A stretch of DNA of 60,000 nt from Adiantum capillus-veneris (GCA_014529385.2 CM043955.1:152942140-153002139), one strand, 5' to 3'; positions 1 through 10,591 are shown, counted from the first letter of the stretch. Notes: generated by a model not told the origin, from the sequence alone. Translations and numbers: made by a program.

Positions 1-859
1 CAATTGAGCGAGGTCAATGGGTCGCGGGCTGCACCACATGAACTTTGGAGATGTTCACCCCAATTGTCTACTAGCTTTCGATGAGCATCACATGCCCCTA
101 GATAGCTAAGCCATTCTGCAGTAGATCTTTCCTTGTTTATCCTAGCTCTCACATTTGCTCGATACCGTCGTCTCTTATATGACCTTTGTTTCTTGTTAAG
201 GTTTTGATTTTGGTAAATGTTTGAACTCGACTCGCTTGATAGGTCTTCGCTTGTATCTTCTTCACTCTCATATAAATTACCATAGATGGTCATACTAGGC
301 CTTGAGTGTTCAGTTTCTATACTTGGCTCACTCGATGTTTCCTCAGGTTCTGAACCCATTTCTCCCTGAGATTCCGTTTCTGATGTGTATTGGCCTGAAG
401 CCTTTGAGGAATCATCGGTTTCACTCTCAGGTAGGTGTGCCTCTTTCTTATCATCGGATGTTACATGCGCTACACCTAACATGTTTACTGGTGCAATGTG
501 TGGTATCTCTTCCCCATCTGGTGTTACCCAGGTTGTTCCTCTAGCTCCCCATGTATCTATAGTTGCCGCTAGGTGCACCCAATCGACATTGTCTGACTCA
601 GCCATTCCGGGTAGGATATCCATATAAGGAGAGTTCTCCCCAATATCCGTGTCTTCGTTACACGTGTAACAATATTGTAATGGAGCTGAGTGAATTGTTG
701 TGTCTGATCGATTATCAATGATGAATTTATTTCCTAGAGGATGCGTTCGACCACTTAAAAGATCAACTCGAATGACAGAGTCTTGGAACTGTAAGTAGAC
801 GTGGTTTTTGGACCAGTCATGCACCATTTTTGCTTCCCTCATGAATGGACGCCCTAAGA
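1..859 (-). pseudogene. Tat-A post-protease linker (pol continuation, frameshifted)
   Basis: Continues the gag-protease frame of 860-3562 after a -1 shift. It opens with the motif ILGRPFM, which closes the retropepsin fold, then MVHDW and an acidic, Ser/Glu/Asp-rich, low-complexity linker running to the window edge. Tat-B and Tat-C carry the same ILGRPFM followed by a linker of similar composition, so this is the segment between protease and reverse transcriptase. RT itself would lie beyond coordinate 1. No enzymatic function is predicted for the linker. The frame is open over most of the stretch apart from the shift near 875. Confidence 0.6.
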
Positions 860-3562
860 TCATCTCAAATGACATAGGATGCTTGGAAAATCCATAACAA
901 TTAAAGTCTGCCTTACCTTGTGTCCCAAGACCTTGATTCTGAGATCCTTTAGCATTCCAATAGGCATAACAATAGATCCATTAGTCATTTTTACCACTAC
1001 GCTTGTGGCTTCAAGGTGAGGTCTCCCCATAGACTCCCAACAACTCTTTGTCACCATGCTAACTCCCGCACCACCATCAAGGACCCCCTTTATAGTTAAT
1101 CCTTTAGTAGTGCTTGGTAGAGTAGCATTAGATTCATCACCTTCAAAGTATTGCCCCAACTTGTTAACGAATACTTCAAGTACAGATTCATGTCCCGCTA
1201 GGTGAGATGGTGGTGCTAAATGTTCCTCATCATTCATTACCGAGTCAGGTTTGTTCATATGTGCAAACTGTGGTAATCCGGCCTGTAATTCTCCATTGAG
1301 GAAGGCTCGAAGAGCTGAGACTAGCTCGGGGTCTTTATATAGTTTGGACATGATGGTGGTTCTAACTTCTGAAGACATGAAATCCATCAATTTGGCAACA
1401 TTTAATGGCATCTTGTGGGACGTAGGACCCTGACAAGAGAATGGTGAAGATGGAATCTCCACTTCCTCAAGGGGGTCGGGCATTCCCTCACCAAACATTC
1501 TCTCTAGTAGGAAAGGTGTGTGTCCACTTTCAGATGTCCTACCCTCACTCTCTTCCCGAATGATACTGGGTATAGCTAACGGCCTGTAGTTCTTGTGAGG
1601 TTGAACTTGTGTGGGAAACACTGTGTCCGACATCTGGATATGTTTGGTTTCAGGTTCTAATGTTCGTTGAGTTTCTTCCACCAAACCCCTCGGTTGTTGG
1701 ACTCGTTCAATTTCCACTGTTGGGTTTGGATAGGTTCCAATCTTTCTCTTGCAATCCTCATTTTTTGTCTCTCGTGGCTTATCTTGGGAGTTCGCAACTG
1801 GGTGGTTTAACTTTGAATACTCTTTTGATGTTCGTCGTAATTCCCCCTCGTGATCCTCCTCACTGGCTTTTTCCTTTGTAGTAACAGTTTTGGTCTCCGT
1901 GGTCTCTATCGAATCTGAGTCATCCTCAGGGTCATTCATATACACGGGATCCTCTCCTGTCCCTATGTTAGTCTTTGAACTAGGTTTTGAGCTAGAAGCA
2001 TTAAGGGATATCTTTCTTCGTGTTTTCTTCTTTCTTGCTCGGCCAATGGATGCAGCATCTCTCTCTTTGAGGATGTAATTTTGCTTTTGGAGCATCGACC
2101 GTGTGAGTGCATTCATTGGTGCTATGTTTATAGTTGGTGGTGTCCCATCAACAATCTCTATTATGTTCAATGGTGTGATTTTCGGTGCGTTTGGATTGTT
2201 AGGACAGTTTGCGATCAAATTATCTATGCCACAACGATTACAAGTGAGTATTGGCATTGCCAATGCACTCCCTTGACTTGTTTGCATTAGTGCAACATTC
2301 TTTTGCATTCTAATGGGGCACTCAGCTACTCGATGTGGTCCACCACATTCGTAGCACTGAAGAGGTGGTCTCCTGGAAAAACTATTAATGTTTTGGCCTC
2401 TTGCTGCTAGCGCAGTAGCTTGATATATCGGTTTGATTTGTCCCCAATTGTCTTCCATATAGTGCATGGGACACTCCTCAAGCATGTCGACTCCATAGGT
2501 GATACTAGAGTCTATGTCCTCTTCGCAATCTACACAAGTACTAGATGACTCGCAACCTATTTGGTTCATAGGTGTAACTCTTGGATGAGGGGGTTGCGGT
2601 CCTAGCACTGGAGGTGGCAACGGTGTGGTTTGGACCACATTTTGGGTTCTAGGGACCATGTGCTGTAATGGCAACTGTTGCTCCATGGGTGGGGTAGGCA
2701 TCAATGCAGGAACTCGAGGTGAGTCTACCCAAGCTATAGGCGGTCTATTTTCCATGATGTGTTTAAGCATTAGGCAATCCTTCGCTTGATGGCCATACCT
2801 ACCACACGCATTACAAGTCCCGTTAAACCTTACTCTGAAAGTAGGGCATTCACTCGTAGTATGTGGGCCCAAGCAAATTGAGCACCATTGTTGCTCCCTT
2901 CTTGGATACATATGAGTGTTTTGTGGAGCACGATTACCCCTAAGGCTTTCTTGGATGGCCTTGGTGAGATCTGCCAAAGTCATCTCAGATATCGTTTGCT
3001 CTTTCACGATTGGCTTTATCTTCATTTGCTCATGCCCTGATGCTTGTGAGCTACTAGACTTCGGCTCGGCAGACACTCTTTCTCCTACAATCATTAAATT
3101 ATCCTCCAATTGGATTGCATTCATGGTGACTGCTTCCCAAGTACTGATACCTCTAATGACTAGGCCATTATAGATACTTTCATGTCGTAGTCCCCTAATG
3201 AATCTATTGAGCAATTGGTTGTTGTTGAATCGCTCGTTTGGATTGCATCGAGAATTCAAATTCTTTAGGCGACTAATGAAGTCTCTCACGGATTCACCTT
3301 CTTCTTGTTGGGCTTTCTGGAGCTGAGAGGCTACAACCCAATGTAATGGAATTAGCCTATTCAACTTGAGAATAGCGGAAATTAATGAGAATACTTTCGA
3401 GAAATAACTTTGTGAGCATAGCGGGTAGACATAATTGAAGATAGCAACATAATCATAGCAATTAGTTAACTTGGCATGAACAATACTTTTGCAAGAGAGA
3501 GAATTTAGAGAACATGACAACAGTTGAGGTCCGGATTTATGTGGAGCCGGTCCCCCCTCCAA
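860..3562 (-). CDS. Tat-A gag-protease polyprotein (partial)
   Basis: 900 open codons with a TTG, not ATG, at the 5' edge, so the true start is unknown. Residues about 80-160 resemble the second half of a Ty3/gypsy capsid (gag) domain; the first half is missing. CCHC-type zinc knuckles follow at about 227-239 and 250-263, a third at about 405-420, and a fourth that lacks its histidine. A Lys/Arg- and Glu-rich linker leads to a retropepsin-like domain whose active-site motif is DGGAGVS (Asp near residue 829) instead of the usual D-S/T-G. In the family, Gag packages element RNA and the protease cuts the polyprotein. The frame ends at a -1 shift just before ILGRPFM. Architecture matches Tat-B and Tat-C in this window. 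Inference: retrotransposon polyprotein, probably inactive. Confidence 0.75.
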   Translation of the reverse strand: MEGGPAPHKSGPQLLSCSLNSLSCKSIVHAKLTNCYDYVAIFNYVYPLCSQSYFSKVFSLISAILKLNRLIPLHWVVASQLQKAQQEEGESVRDFISRLKNLNSRCNPNERFNNNQLLNRFIRGLRHESIYNGLVIRGISTWEAVTMNAIQLEDNLMIVGERVSAEPKSSSSQASGHEQMKIKPIVKEQTISEMTLADLTKAIQESLRGNRAPQNTHMYPRREQQWCSICLGPHTTSECPTFRVRFNGTCNACGRYGHQAKDCLMLKHIMENRPPIAWVDSPRVPALMPTPPMEQQLPLQHMVPRTQNVVQTTPLPPPVLGPQPPHPRVTPMNQIGCESSSTCVDCEEDIDSSITYGVDMLEECPMHYMEDNWGQIKPIYQATALAARGQNINSFSRRPPLQCYECGGPHRVAECPIRMQKNVALMQTSQGSALAMPILTCNRCGIDNLIANCPNNPNAPKITPLNIIEIVDGTPPTINIAPMNALTRSMLQKQNYILKERDAASIGRARKKKTRRKISLNASSSKPSSKTNIGTGEDPVYMNDPEDDSDSIETTETKTVTTKEKASEEDHEGELRRTSKEYSKLNHPVANSQDKPRETKNEDCKRKIGTYPNPTVEIERVQQPRGLVEETQRTLEPETKHIQMSDTVFPTQVQPHKNYRPLAIPSIIREESEGRTSESGHTPFLLERMFGEGMPDPLEEVEIPSSPFSCQGPTSHKMPLNVAKLMDFMSSEVRTTIMSKLYKDPELVSALRAFLNGELQAGLPQFAHMNKPDSVMNDEEHLAPPSHLAGHESVLEVFVNKLGQYFEGDESNATLPSTTKGLTIKGVLDGGAGVSMVTKSCWESMGRPHLEATSVVVKMTNGSIVMPIGMLKDLRIKVLGHKVRQTLIVMDFPSILCHLR

Positions 3563-4800
3563 TAGGCATTTGTATTATGATTTCTCCCATTAAGAGAGAC
3601 TTGTTACAATACATTCTTTGTGTTCCTTGTGACCTAGGTGATGCAATGAAGATGGAAAGCTTCATGCATCACAATCATAGCATAACATGAACTTGAAGAA
3701 AGCTTTAATTGTCCCAAGCCTCAGTCCCAAGACCTCAAACACCTTCGAAGGTGGAGAGAGCTAGCAGGGAATGAGGGTAGGGAAGAGGAAGAAGAAACAT
3801 TTCATAGGAGAAAGAACTAGTTCCTCACTTATCATACTCTTGTTGCTAGCATACATAATAGCATAGTAATGAAGAAGAAGGAGATGACAAGCTCAAGCAT
3901 TGAAGCATGGCTCTTGGTTGGATTTGCACTCCATAGCCAAGAGTGTTGGTGTAGGCTCTCAACCTCTACTTGCTTGGAGAGGGAGCTCTTGCACTTTGCA
4001 TAGCACACAAATAAGAGTGATTGTGAGTGTGTGTGGGTGAGTATACCCCTCAAGCAAGCCCCTAGCTAGCTTGGGTCGACCCCCCCTTGTAGCTCATGTT
4101 TGAAGCTCATTGGACCCTCCCAGGCCTAGCCAATCATGAGCAGGAGACATTACAAGCAGTAGGGGTGCTAAAACAATTAGATAATTCATGTAATTTATCA
4201 TTGGACCCCTTTGAAGCTTAGCCAATAGGCTTCAAGCAACACATGAAGGTAACATGGGTAGGGGCCTGACATGTGTCCTTGCTGCCTCTTCAAGTTGGGG
4301 CTTCCCTTGTGTGTGTGTGAGTGGGTGTTCTCTCTCCAGCCCCTAGGAAAAGGGCTCGCCCCCCCTCTTGTAGGAATGCTTTTGACTTTAGGTGATCAAG
4401 CACCTTACTCATCAAGCATGACAAAGCACTTGAACTAGGGGGTGTTCCCACAAGCATCTCAGGCAAGCTTCTCAAGGCACCTCAAGTACCTTAATCATGC
4501 AGCAAGTCAAGCACCTCAAGCATGGAGCCAGTCAAGCACCTCAAGCATCTTAATCAAGCACCTCAAGCATGACAAACACCTCAAGCACGGCAAGCACCTC
4601 AAGCAGGACAAGCACCTCGAGCTTGGGCCGGGTTCCCACCTCAAGCTCAGTCCTAGCTTACCTAAGGTCAAAGGACTTTTACACACATTTATTGGAGGTC
4701 TTCAATGAAGCTAACCCTAAGGTCTTATGCTCCATTGGTTAGCCTTGCTCTTTGATAGACCATCTCCCTTTTGGGCCCCTTTACCATTGGCCCCGTGTTG
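3563..4800 (-). repeat. LTR-like or 3' non-coding region of the Tat-A/B family
   Basis: No coding sequence. Similar on the opposite strand to 37,580-38,327: both share a segment beginning near ATCTCAACACGGGG, the same order of blocks, a short-period repeat of AAGCACCTCAAG type, and a block reading GGGGTCGACC near the end. It lies between the Tat-B coding remnant (upstream on the minus strand) and Tat-A gag. It could be an LTR or the tandem-repeat-bearing 3' region known in Tat elements. I could not find two matched copies with TG..CA ends, so the boundaries are approximate. Confidence 0.5.
4440..4640. repeat. Short-period tandem repeat (AAGCACCTCAAGCA type)
   Basis: Imperfect tandem copies of a 10-20 bp unit built on 'aagcacctcaagca', often with 'tggc' or 'gaca' between copies. 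The reverse-complement version lies at about 37,780-37,930 in the plus-strand copy of this region, so the array belongs to the repeat family and is not a local accident. Confidence 0.8.
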
Positions 4801-5243
4801 AGATAGTTACCTTCCTTCAACACCTTTATCGTAAATACGGGAGTTATATCATACCCTTCCTCATCACAAAATTTAGTCGGGGTCACCTCATTCACACACA
4901 CATCCAAGGTTGCCAATATTTGAGTCTATCCAAATGGCTCAAATAACTCCTCTGGAAAGGGTTCCGGTATGTAAGCTTCATCGTCCATTGATCTTTCTAG
5001 GATGCAATCCTCCTTCACTGAGCTTCCACACTTCGAAGCACCACACACCCAAAGTTCTTGTTTGGTTAGTAGCCACGCAGGTATCTCTTTCCCATTGACT
5101 ATAGAAGAGTCAATTTCTTCTAACGGAGTTCTATTCACATCTCTATAGCTATGGTCTTTTACGCTTATTATTGTGGTGATCTTTTTATGTCTCAAGTAGA
5201 TATAGTCATAGCCCCAATCTTGAACCATCTTAAGTTGACGCAT
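4725..5243 (-). pseudogene. Tat-B post-protease linker
   Basis: Two open stretches in one frame (4926-5243 and 4725-4916) separated by a single stop. The first starts at the Met of ILGRPFM and runs through KMVQDWGYDYIYLRH and an acidic PEPFPEELFEPF block. The second holds TLDVCVNEVTPTKFCDEEGY. Tat-C has the same succession of blocks at 47,283-47,811, which fixes the identity. The RT that should follow is missing; the sequence runs straight into the LTR-like region, pointing to an internal deletion or insertion here. Confidence 0.65.
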
Positions 5244-5254
5244 GAAAGGTCTTC

Positions 5255-6301
5255 CTAAAATGATATCAAAATTGTTCCTTTTCCAAAATCTACTATTGCA
5301 AATGTATGTTCATATTCAATTCCACAAGAAGTCACAATAATTTGCTCTAGGATACCCATAGCTTTTTCAGTGTATCCATCTGCAAGTTGCAGCTTCATTC
5401 TAGTTTTCCTAAGCGCTGGTCTACCCCATTTTTCCCAAACGTTTTTTGTGGCTATGGCTACTCCAGCCCCACTATCAAGTACAGCCAATGTTTTAACTCC
5501 TTTGTATTCCACAGGTAAGGTGGTGTTTCCTTCTTCTCCTTCGCAATATTCCCCCACCTTGTTTATTGGCACAGGTTTAGCGTCTGCACTTTCTTGTTGA
5601 GTTTTGTTTGATTGTTCATTTGAGGGTAGATCTTGAAGAGGTATCTTTAATCCCATCTTCCCCAAATTTTTGCCTACTTCATCCCATACATGTGGTCTAA
5701 TCTTAAGCAGTTGAGATAGAGTAATGGTGCACTGTATTGGAGCTGACATCAACTCTTGCATACTCTTTGTATCCATCATCTTGGATATGGGTTTCCTCTG
5801 AGATGGCACCACTCTAGTCTCTGAGTCTGCCTCATGTTCTCCTATGTATGAGGGTAAGGTCTTCAAGGACTCTGGTTTGCTTTCAATTGAAACTTCCGTC
5901 CCTGCATCTCCGTTTAGAGATTGAATGTCTCCCTGATAGACTTCATGCCCTGTATTGACCTCAGTTATGGGTGCAGATTGGAAAGTCGCACTTCCATCTT
6001 TTGCACTTCTAATTGCTTCCCACAATTCATTTGGCCATGGCTCATCTATCTCTGGGATAGGTGCCATAAATTGTGATTTTGACCTTGCATCATTAGTGGT
6101 GTTGGCCACTACTCGATCATCTAGTTGAATTTCTAGGTTGTTGGTTTCTTTTGTTGCAGTCTTTGCTTGCACATCCTTTTGTGATTTTAGCTCAATGTTT
6201 CTTTGAGTTAATGTTTCAACAACCTTTGCCTTAGGCATTTCAAATCCAACACTTTTTGGTTTTGTTTCTGGAGGTGAAATTGGTGCTTCAGGCTCCATCA
6301 T
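5255..6301 (-). CDS. Tat-B retropepsin with N-terminal linker
   Basis: 348 codons from an ATG that overlaps the stop of the upstream zinc-knuckle ORF (ATGATG at 6296-6301). The first 220 residues are a polar linker. The motif TLSQLLKIRPHVWDE precedes the protease and is shared with Tat-C. The catalytic site reads VLDSGAGVAIA, an intact D-S-G, near residue 275, followed by the flap region. The frame stops at 'DFGKGTILISF', while the expected ILGRPFM continues in the -1 frame. In the family this enzyme processes Gag-Pol. Intact active site but a broken C-terminus, so probably inactive as it stands. Confidence 0.75.
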   Translation of the reverse strand: MMEPEAPISPPETKPKSVGFEMPKAKVVETLTQRNIELKSQKDVQAKTATKETNNLEIQLDDRVVANTTNDARSKSQFMAPIPEIDEPWPNELWEAIRSAKDGSATFQSAPITEVNTGHEVYQGDIQSLNGDAGTEVSIESKPESLKTLPSYIGEHEADSETRVVPSQRKPISKMMDTKSMQELMSAPIQCTITLSQLLKIRPHVWDEVGKNLGKMGLKIPLQDLPSNEQSNKTQQESADAKPVPINKVGEYCEGEEGNTTLPVEYKGVKTLAVLDSGAGVAIATKNVWEKWGRPALRKTRMKLQLADGYTEKAMGILEQIIVTSCGIEYEHTFAIVDFGKGTILISF

Positions 6302-7242
6302 TGCTCGGCAGTTTTTACCAATTCCTTACACATTTTCAACCTCTCAGTCTCTACCTCAACATGAGGATATTTCATCCCTCGTTGTTCTAGGGTTTGGTTG
6401 GGTTTCAATCTAGCCTCATATGCTTCCAGTGCAGCATCTAATGGCTCTAGGACTTTGTCCACCAACACAAATCCTTCGGAAGATGCCTTCCTTGGTTTCT
6501 TATCGCTCACCACCGTTTTGTTTTCCCGTTCTTGTTTTAACTGCTCCTTTGTCTCTTGTAATTCTGATTGTAGTGCAGTTTGATTTGTAATTCTTTTTGC
6601 TTTAATTCTATCACTTTTGGCTTTCCAGGATTTTCTCCCAGTCCTCACTGACACACTAGTTGTTTCCCCTTGTTTGGGTTGTTGATCTCTCTCCTCATTA
6701 GCTTGGTCCTTAGAATTTTCTTTTGCTTGTGCTCTAGTCACTACCTTCACATGAATTTTGGGTTCTCCCTCTGATCCACTTGGAGAAGGTAACACTCCCA
6801 CAACATTCATTGTTGTTTTCCCCTGTTTGTTTGGGTGTTTTGGACAATTTGGAACAACGTGTGTAATGGCACACTTCACACAATATCCAATTATCTCTAC
6901 ACGAGAACAATTCTTGGCCCAATGGTTACCTCCACACTTGTAGCATGGTCCATCTTGTTGAGTCACTGGTGGCACAATTGATGGTTGTTCTTGCTTAGCC
7001 AGAATGGTCTTTGGTCTATGCTCTTGATTGGCTATGAACATCAGAGTGTCCTCATTCAATGAATAGAGTTTTCTCATAGGTTCTTGTCCTAGCCTAGGTT
7101 GTGATACCTCAGCTCTTTGTAAAGCCCTTGATACAACCCTATTTTGAAATAATGGATGATTTGGTAATGGCATTTGTTTTTCTATTTGATGTCCAAATAG
7201 TATCCCCCTTGTGTAGGTTTGATTATAGTAGCACTCACTCAT
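6298..7242 (-). CDS. Tat-B nucleocapsid-like region (two zinc knuckles)
   Basis: 314 codons from an ATG (MSECYYNQ). Contains CYKCGGNHWAKNC, a C-X2-C-X4-H-X4-C knuckle, then CVKCAITHVVPNC, a second with the same spacing. Between the knuckles and the C-terminus lies a strongly basic segment rich in Lys, Arg and Gln. The same pair of knuckles followed by a KxxVxVVTR block occurs in Tat-C at 45,690-46,000. The expected role is RNA binding within the particle. The 3' end overlaps the protease ORF by four bases, so a reading-frame switch or re-initiation would be needed to join them. Confidence 0.75.
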   Translation of the reverse strand: MSECYYNQTYTRGILFGHQIEKQMPLPNHPLFQNRVVSRALQRAEVSQPRLGQEPMRKLYSLNEDTLMFIANQEHRPKTILAKQEQPSIVPPVTQQDGPCYKCGGNHWAKNCSRVEIIGYCVKCAITHVVPNCPKHPNKQGKTTMNVVGVLPSPSGSEGEPKIHVKVVTRAQAKENSKDQANEERDQQPKQGETTSVSVRTGRKSWKAKSDRIKAKRITNQTALQSELQETKEQLKQERENKTVVSDKKPRKASSEGFVLVDKVLEPLDAALEAYEARLKPNQTLEQRGMKYPHVEVETERLKMCKELVKTAEQ

Positions 7243-7254
7243 CTCATGATTGGT

Positions 7255-7640
7255 CCATTTTTGCTCAATGGCACACCATTTTATTCATTGTGCTATTTGC
7301 ACTGCTAGCTCATCTAGGTTGGTCATTAATTGAGACATAACCACTTGCCTTGTGTTGGTTTCACTAGATGCTAAAGGAGCATTATCCATAGTGATCTTTG
7401 TATCACCAATGTCCTCGCCATAGGCTTTACAATTGTCAACTAGGTATAACGCTTCTCTCGTGACTTGTTCAAAGGAAGTACATCCTTTTAAGTGCAAATA
7501 TTTCTTGAGAGTTTCATTTATCAAACCCTCTATGAAGAGAATTGATAATCTTTCATCCTGTGGTAACTCGCGTTTCGGAAATCTCTATATATATTGTTTG
7601 AAGCGTAGCGATGCTTCCTTCACTCTCTCATCTTCTTTTT
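7255..7640 (-). pseudogene. Tat-B gag capsid C-terminal fragment
   Basis: Reads DERVKEASLRFKQYI, one stop, RFPKRELPQDERL, then a long open stretch GLINETLKKYLHLKG, matching the second half of a Ty3/gypsy retrotransposon gag domain and the Tat-C region at 44,800-45,020. The N-terminal half of gag is gone: at about 7,640 the sequence switches to the Penelope-like RT. The frame then passes through stops to the zinc-knuckle ORF. A broken fragment. Confidence 0.65.
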
Positions 7641-8554
7641 GCTTGAGGTATCATAAGCGTTTGTGGTATTCTTTATGGTAATGATATCCGATGGGTATAT
7701 GGTCCCCACATCTGTGTGATCAGTGTGATTTGTAAGTCTTAAACTTTGCAACACAAATTCATTGTTAATAAACAACAAGTCATCCATAAACCTAAATGAG
7801 AGAAGGAAAGCTTTTAGTCTATTACTATAATTTAATCGCGATAGACGTCGAATAAAATCTAATTCAAACCATGCCAAATACAAATTACACCATAATGGGA
7901 AACAAGAATATCCCATAGGAATTCCCTTAATTTGTTTGACTATTGGTATAGCAATTATCTAAGACAAAATGCATCGATGCTAATAAAATCATCAAAATGA
8001 ACAGATATCTCTTTTTGTTTCTTAGTGAGAATATAAGTGCTTCTAGATTTTTTAAACCCTTTATAACCTAAGGTGTTTATTACTTTCAATATGTTTTTAA
8101 GAGACTCAATCAAGCTATTGGGACCATAATGAGGAATAGCTTCATAGCATGATTTTATATCGACAGTATGTATGCTAAAGATTGTTTTAGGTAAATTAAT
8201 TAGACAATCATATTGATTTTGAATAATCCAATAAGCATCGGTATGAATGTGTGTGAATGTATATATTTTGTTGTGTAAGGACTCAATGTATTCCATTAGG
8301 CCATTATTTATTGTCTTTAATAACTTAGTTATAACTGATGTAACATTGGAAAACATGCATCCATGTGCATTAGTGATCCAACGGAAGTCATTTTTATGAA
8401 TCTTAAAATTTCCCATTAGGTATGGGAATGTATAATGCAAAGGTGAATCAATATTATTATTCATAGAGAATTTACAAATTGCTTCAAATATAGTATTTTC
8501 CTCTACCATGGAGTATTCGAATTCACTAGAAGATATCCTTAATTTAGCGGCATT
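7640..8554 (-). pseudogene. Penelope-like reverse transcriptase, palm and C-terminal part
   Basis: Continues the 678-codon frame after one TGA at 8555-8557. Visible RT motifs in order: NFKIHKNDFRWI (like the PKIHK..RPI block of Penelope-type RTs), motif A HTVDIKSCYEAIPH with the catalytic Asp, motif B KGIPMGYSCFPLWCNLYL near 7,930-7,880 after a frameshift, motif C FRFMDDLLFIN with the Asp pair, and a motif-D-like block YPSDIITIKNT. It then breaks off at Tat-B near 7,640, so thumb and any endonuclease are absent. One stop and one frameshift over about 300 codons mean fairly recent decay. Alternatives: a cellular rvt-type RT gene, or another PKIHK-containing lineage. Confidence 0.7.
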
Positions 8555-10591
8555 TCAAATGAGGTTTTTACAAATAAAAGTGGGTGTTTGGGCTGACTCA
8601 TCCAATCCACAAATGAAAAGATGAGTAGTAAGATAAGCAATCTCATCTAATAAATCTTTATTTCTATACCAAGATTTTTTATTCTGTCTATGATTGGGAA
8701 AAATGGCAGAGAATTCTCTCATAACTATCTTTGTTATAAATATATGATGTGCTACAGACTCATTGATGCACATTAATTTACACACTTTTGGCCAACAATC
8801 ACATAATTCATTAATGATTGCTTTGGGATTCAATGGTTCATATGGAATATGATTTAAGCCTTTACTAACCACTTCTTTAAGCAATGGATGTCTACATATC
8901 TCTTGGTTTGTAGTTACTACATGGCAACCATAGTTATCAAAAGTTTTGAGAAATGGTTTGAATCTTTTTGAAGTGGAACAAATACATTCTACTAGTGGGA
9001 AAGAGAAGGTGCAAAAAGTTTCTAAGGGTTTGTATAGTAAGGTGGATAAGTTTTTAGTGTATTTCCATGCAAACCCAATGTTTAATTCCTTAAATGTTTT
9101 GTTAATATTAAATTCTTTCAAAACCTCTTTAAACACAGTTTCAGGGGATAAGAAATCAAAGAACTTATTAACAAATAGGACATGAACAAATCTCTTACTA
9201 CGTTTCTTCTTAGTGGAAAAAGAGAAGAGATGATTAGCTTTTCTAGTTAAGAAGCAAACCTGGTCATCATCATCATTGAAATCCAAAGCATTCGAACTTT
9301 CTCCCAATTCCTCTAATACACGAAACTGTCTTGGCTTTTTGGTAGCGGATTGCATACTTCCAGGGGTATAATGAAGCCTTTTGAATGAGTTTTTGTTTTT
9401 AGAAGGCTTAAGAATAGACTCAATGGTGTTTGCAATAGGAGTATTTACTAGCTTTGGGAGTAATGGAGTATTGGGACTATAGAGGACTAGGCCACGGGCT
9501 ACCTCTAGCATATGCTCATGAAACCAAAAGTATACAATAAGAGCAGTTCTTACCTCTATGGGAATAGTTGCTACCCACCCAATGAATGCATAGACTTGTG
9601 CTGGTCCAGAAGAGAATGAGAAAAATTTGGGTAAATTTTGGAAGATAAACCATAAAAGGTGGTCTAGACAAAGAATAGAGGTTGTCCAAGATGAGTTAGG
9701 GTATGCCCTCTTGCATTGACATTTTAAAAAGGTTCTAAAGGTATTCCAACAATTCTTAAGGAATTTTTTTGGATCCTTGGATTTGTCTTGGTTAATGGGC
9801 CCTTTTGTTCGTGCTATAAGTGACAAATTAGAGCATTTAGAAGAATCTATATCAGAAAGCTTGATTTGGTTAAGCTCAAAAAAGAAATCAGAAGATAGTA
9901 AGTGCTTTGCTTGGATAGCAGTGGCTTTACAATTCTCTACAAGATCAGGGGAGATGCTACAAATAAGGGCTAAGGATTCTAGTGAGAAAGGAGCCCTATG
10001 ATTGATGAACTCAAAATCCCATAGCTTGTGATCAAGTCGAATAGAGTCCAATTCGACTTGTCTAGGAGGAAGTAAAGGAACTAAACTAGAGAAGGCTACA
10101 GAGATGTTTTTAGAAGGACATAAGTCAGAATAATGAAAAGCTAGACTAGACAATGCTTCTTTCTCTTCAGGGTCTAATAAGTTTAAATCCAAGAGAGGGT
10201 TGACAACTTCCACTTGAGATTTAAGCTCTATAGGAATAGATGGAATACCATTTATTTGTAAAAGCTTATTTACAATATTAGATAGGGATGAAAAGTAAAA
10301 ATTCAAATCACATGAATCTTGGCAATCTATTAATGATAACGAGATTAATAGCTTATTAAATGCCTCAAGACAATCAGTGGGGTTTTTTCGTGATGTTACG
10401 AGAAGAGAACTCCAATCATTTATAGATGCAATGTTAAGGGCAGACAGGGTTTTGTTTTCACATGATAATTTTTCAAAATCTAGGAGTTTCTTATGAAAAT
10501 CAGGGCCCTTAAAACAAGATAAAATGCATTGTGTACCAATGGGAGGAATGCGAATAGGAGCTTTAGTAGCAGCATATCCAAGTTTAACCAA
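8555..10591 (-). CDS. Penelope-like RT: long N-terminal extension and finger region
   Basis: 678 open codons. The listed 5' edge is a TTG; the frame opens after a TAG near 10,610 and has no ATG close to its beginning, so the N-terminus may come from an upstream exon (a TTATTTAG|GAG acceptor-like site lies there) or be lost. Residues 1-480 match nothing I recognise: Leu/Ser-rich and probably helical, with an aromatic segment around 340-385, an Asp run (NDDDDQ) and a basic KKKRSKR patch. From about residue 500 the sequence looks RT-associated, and KGLNHIPYEP near 577 resembles the GL-F-P block before the RT core of Penelope-like elements. No GIY-YIG endonuclease motif is visible. Fusion to the palm region needs suppression of one in-frame TGA. 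Confidence 0.65.
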   Translation of the reverse strand: MVKLGYAATKAPIRIPPIGTQCILSCFKGPDFHKKLLDFEKLSCENKTLSALNIASINDWSSLLVTSRKNPTDCLEAFNKLLISLSLIDCQDSCDLNFYFSSLSNIVNKLLQINGIPSIPIELKSQVEVVNPLLDLNLLDPEEKEALSSLAFHYSDLCPSKNISVAFSSLVPLLPPRQVELDSIRLDHKLWDFEFINHRAPFSLESLALICSISPDLVENCKATAIQAKHLLSSDFFFELNQIKLSDIDSSKCSNLSLIARTKGPINQDKSKDPKKFLKNCWNTFRTFLKCQCKRAYPNSSWTTSILCLDHLLWFIFQNLPKFFSFSSGPAQVYAFIGWVATIPIEVRTALIVYFWFHEHMLEVARGLVLYSPNTPLLPKLVNTPIANTIESILKPSKNKNSFKRLHYTPGSMQSATKKPRQFRVLEELGESSNALDFNDDDDQVCFLTRKANHLFSFSTKKKRSKRFVHVLFVNKFFDFLSPETVFKEVLKEFNINKTFKELNIGFAWKYTKNLSTLLYKPLETFCTFSFPLVECICSTSKRFKPFLKTFDNYGCHVVTTNQEICRHPLLKEVVSKGLNHIPYEPLNPKAIINELCDCWPKVCKLMCINESVAHHIFITKIVMREFSAIFPNHRQNKKSWYRNKDLLDEIAYLTTHLFICGLDESAQTPTFICKNLI

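Noticed and set aside
1609-2290. Plus-strand open frames opposite Tat-A gag, for example at 1609-1881 and 2081-2290
   Set aside because: Shadow frames of the minus-strand polyprotein; no recognisable domain.
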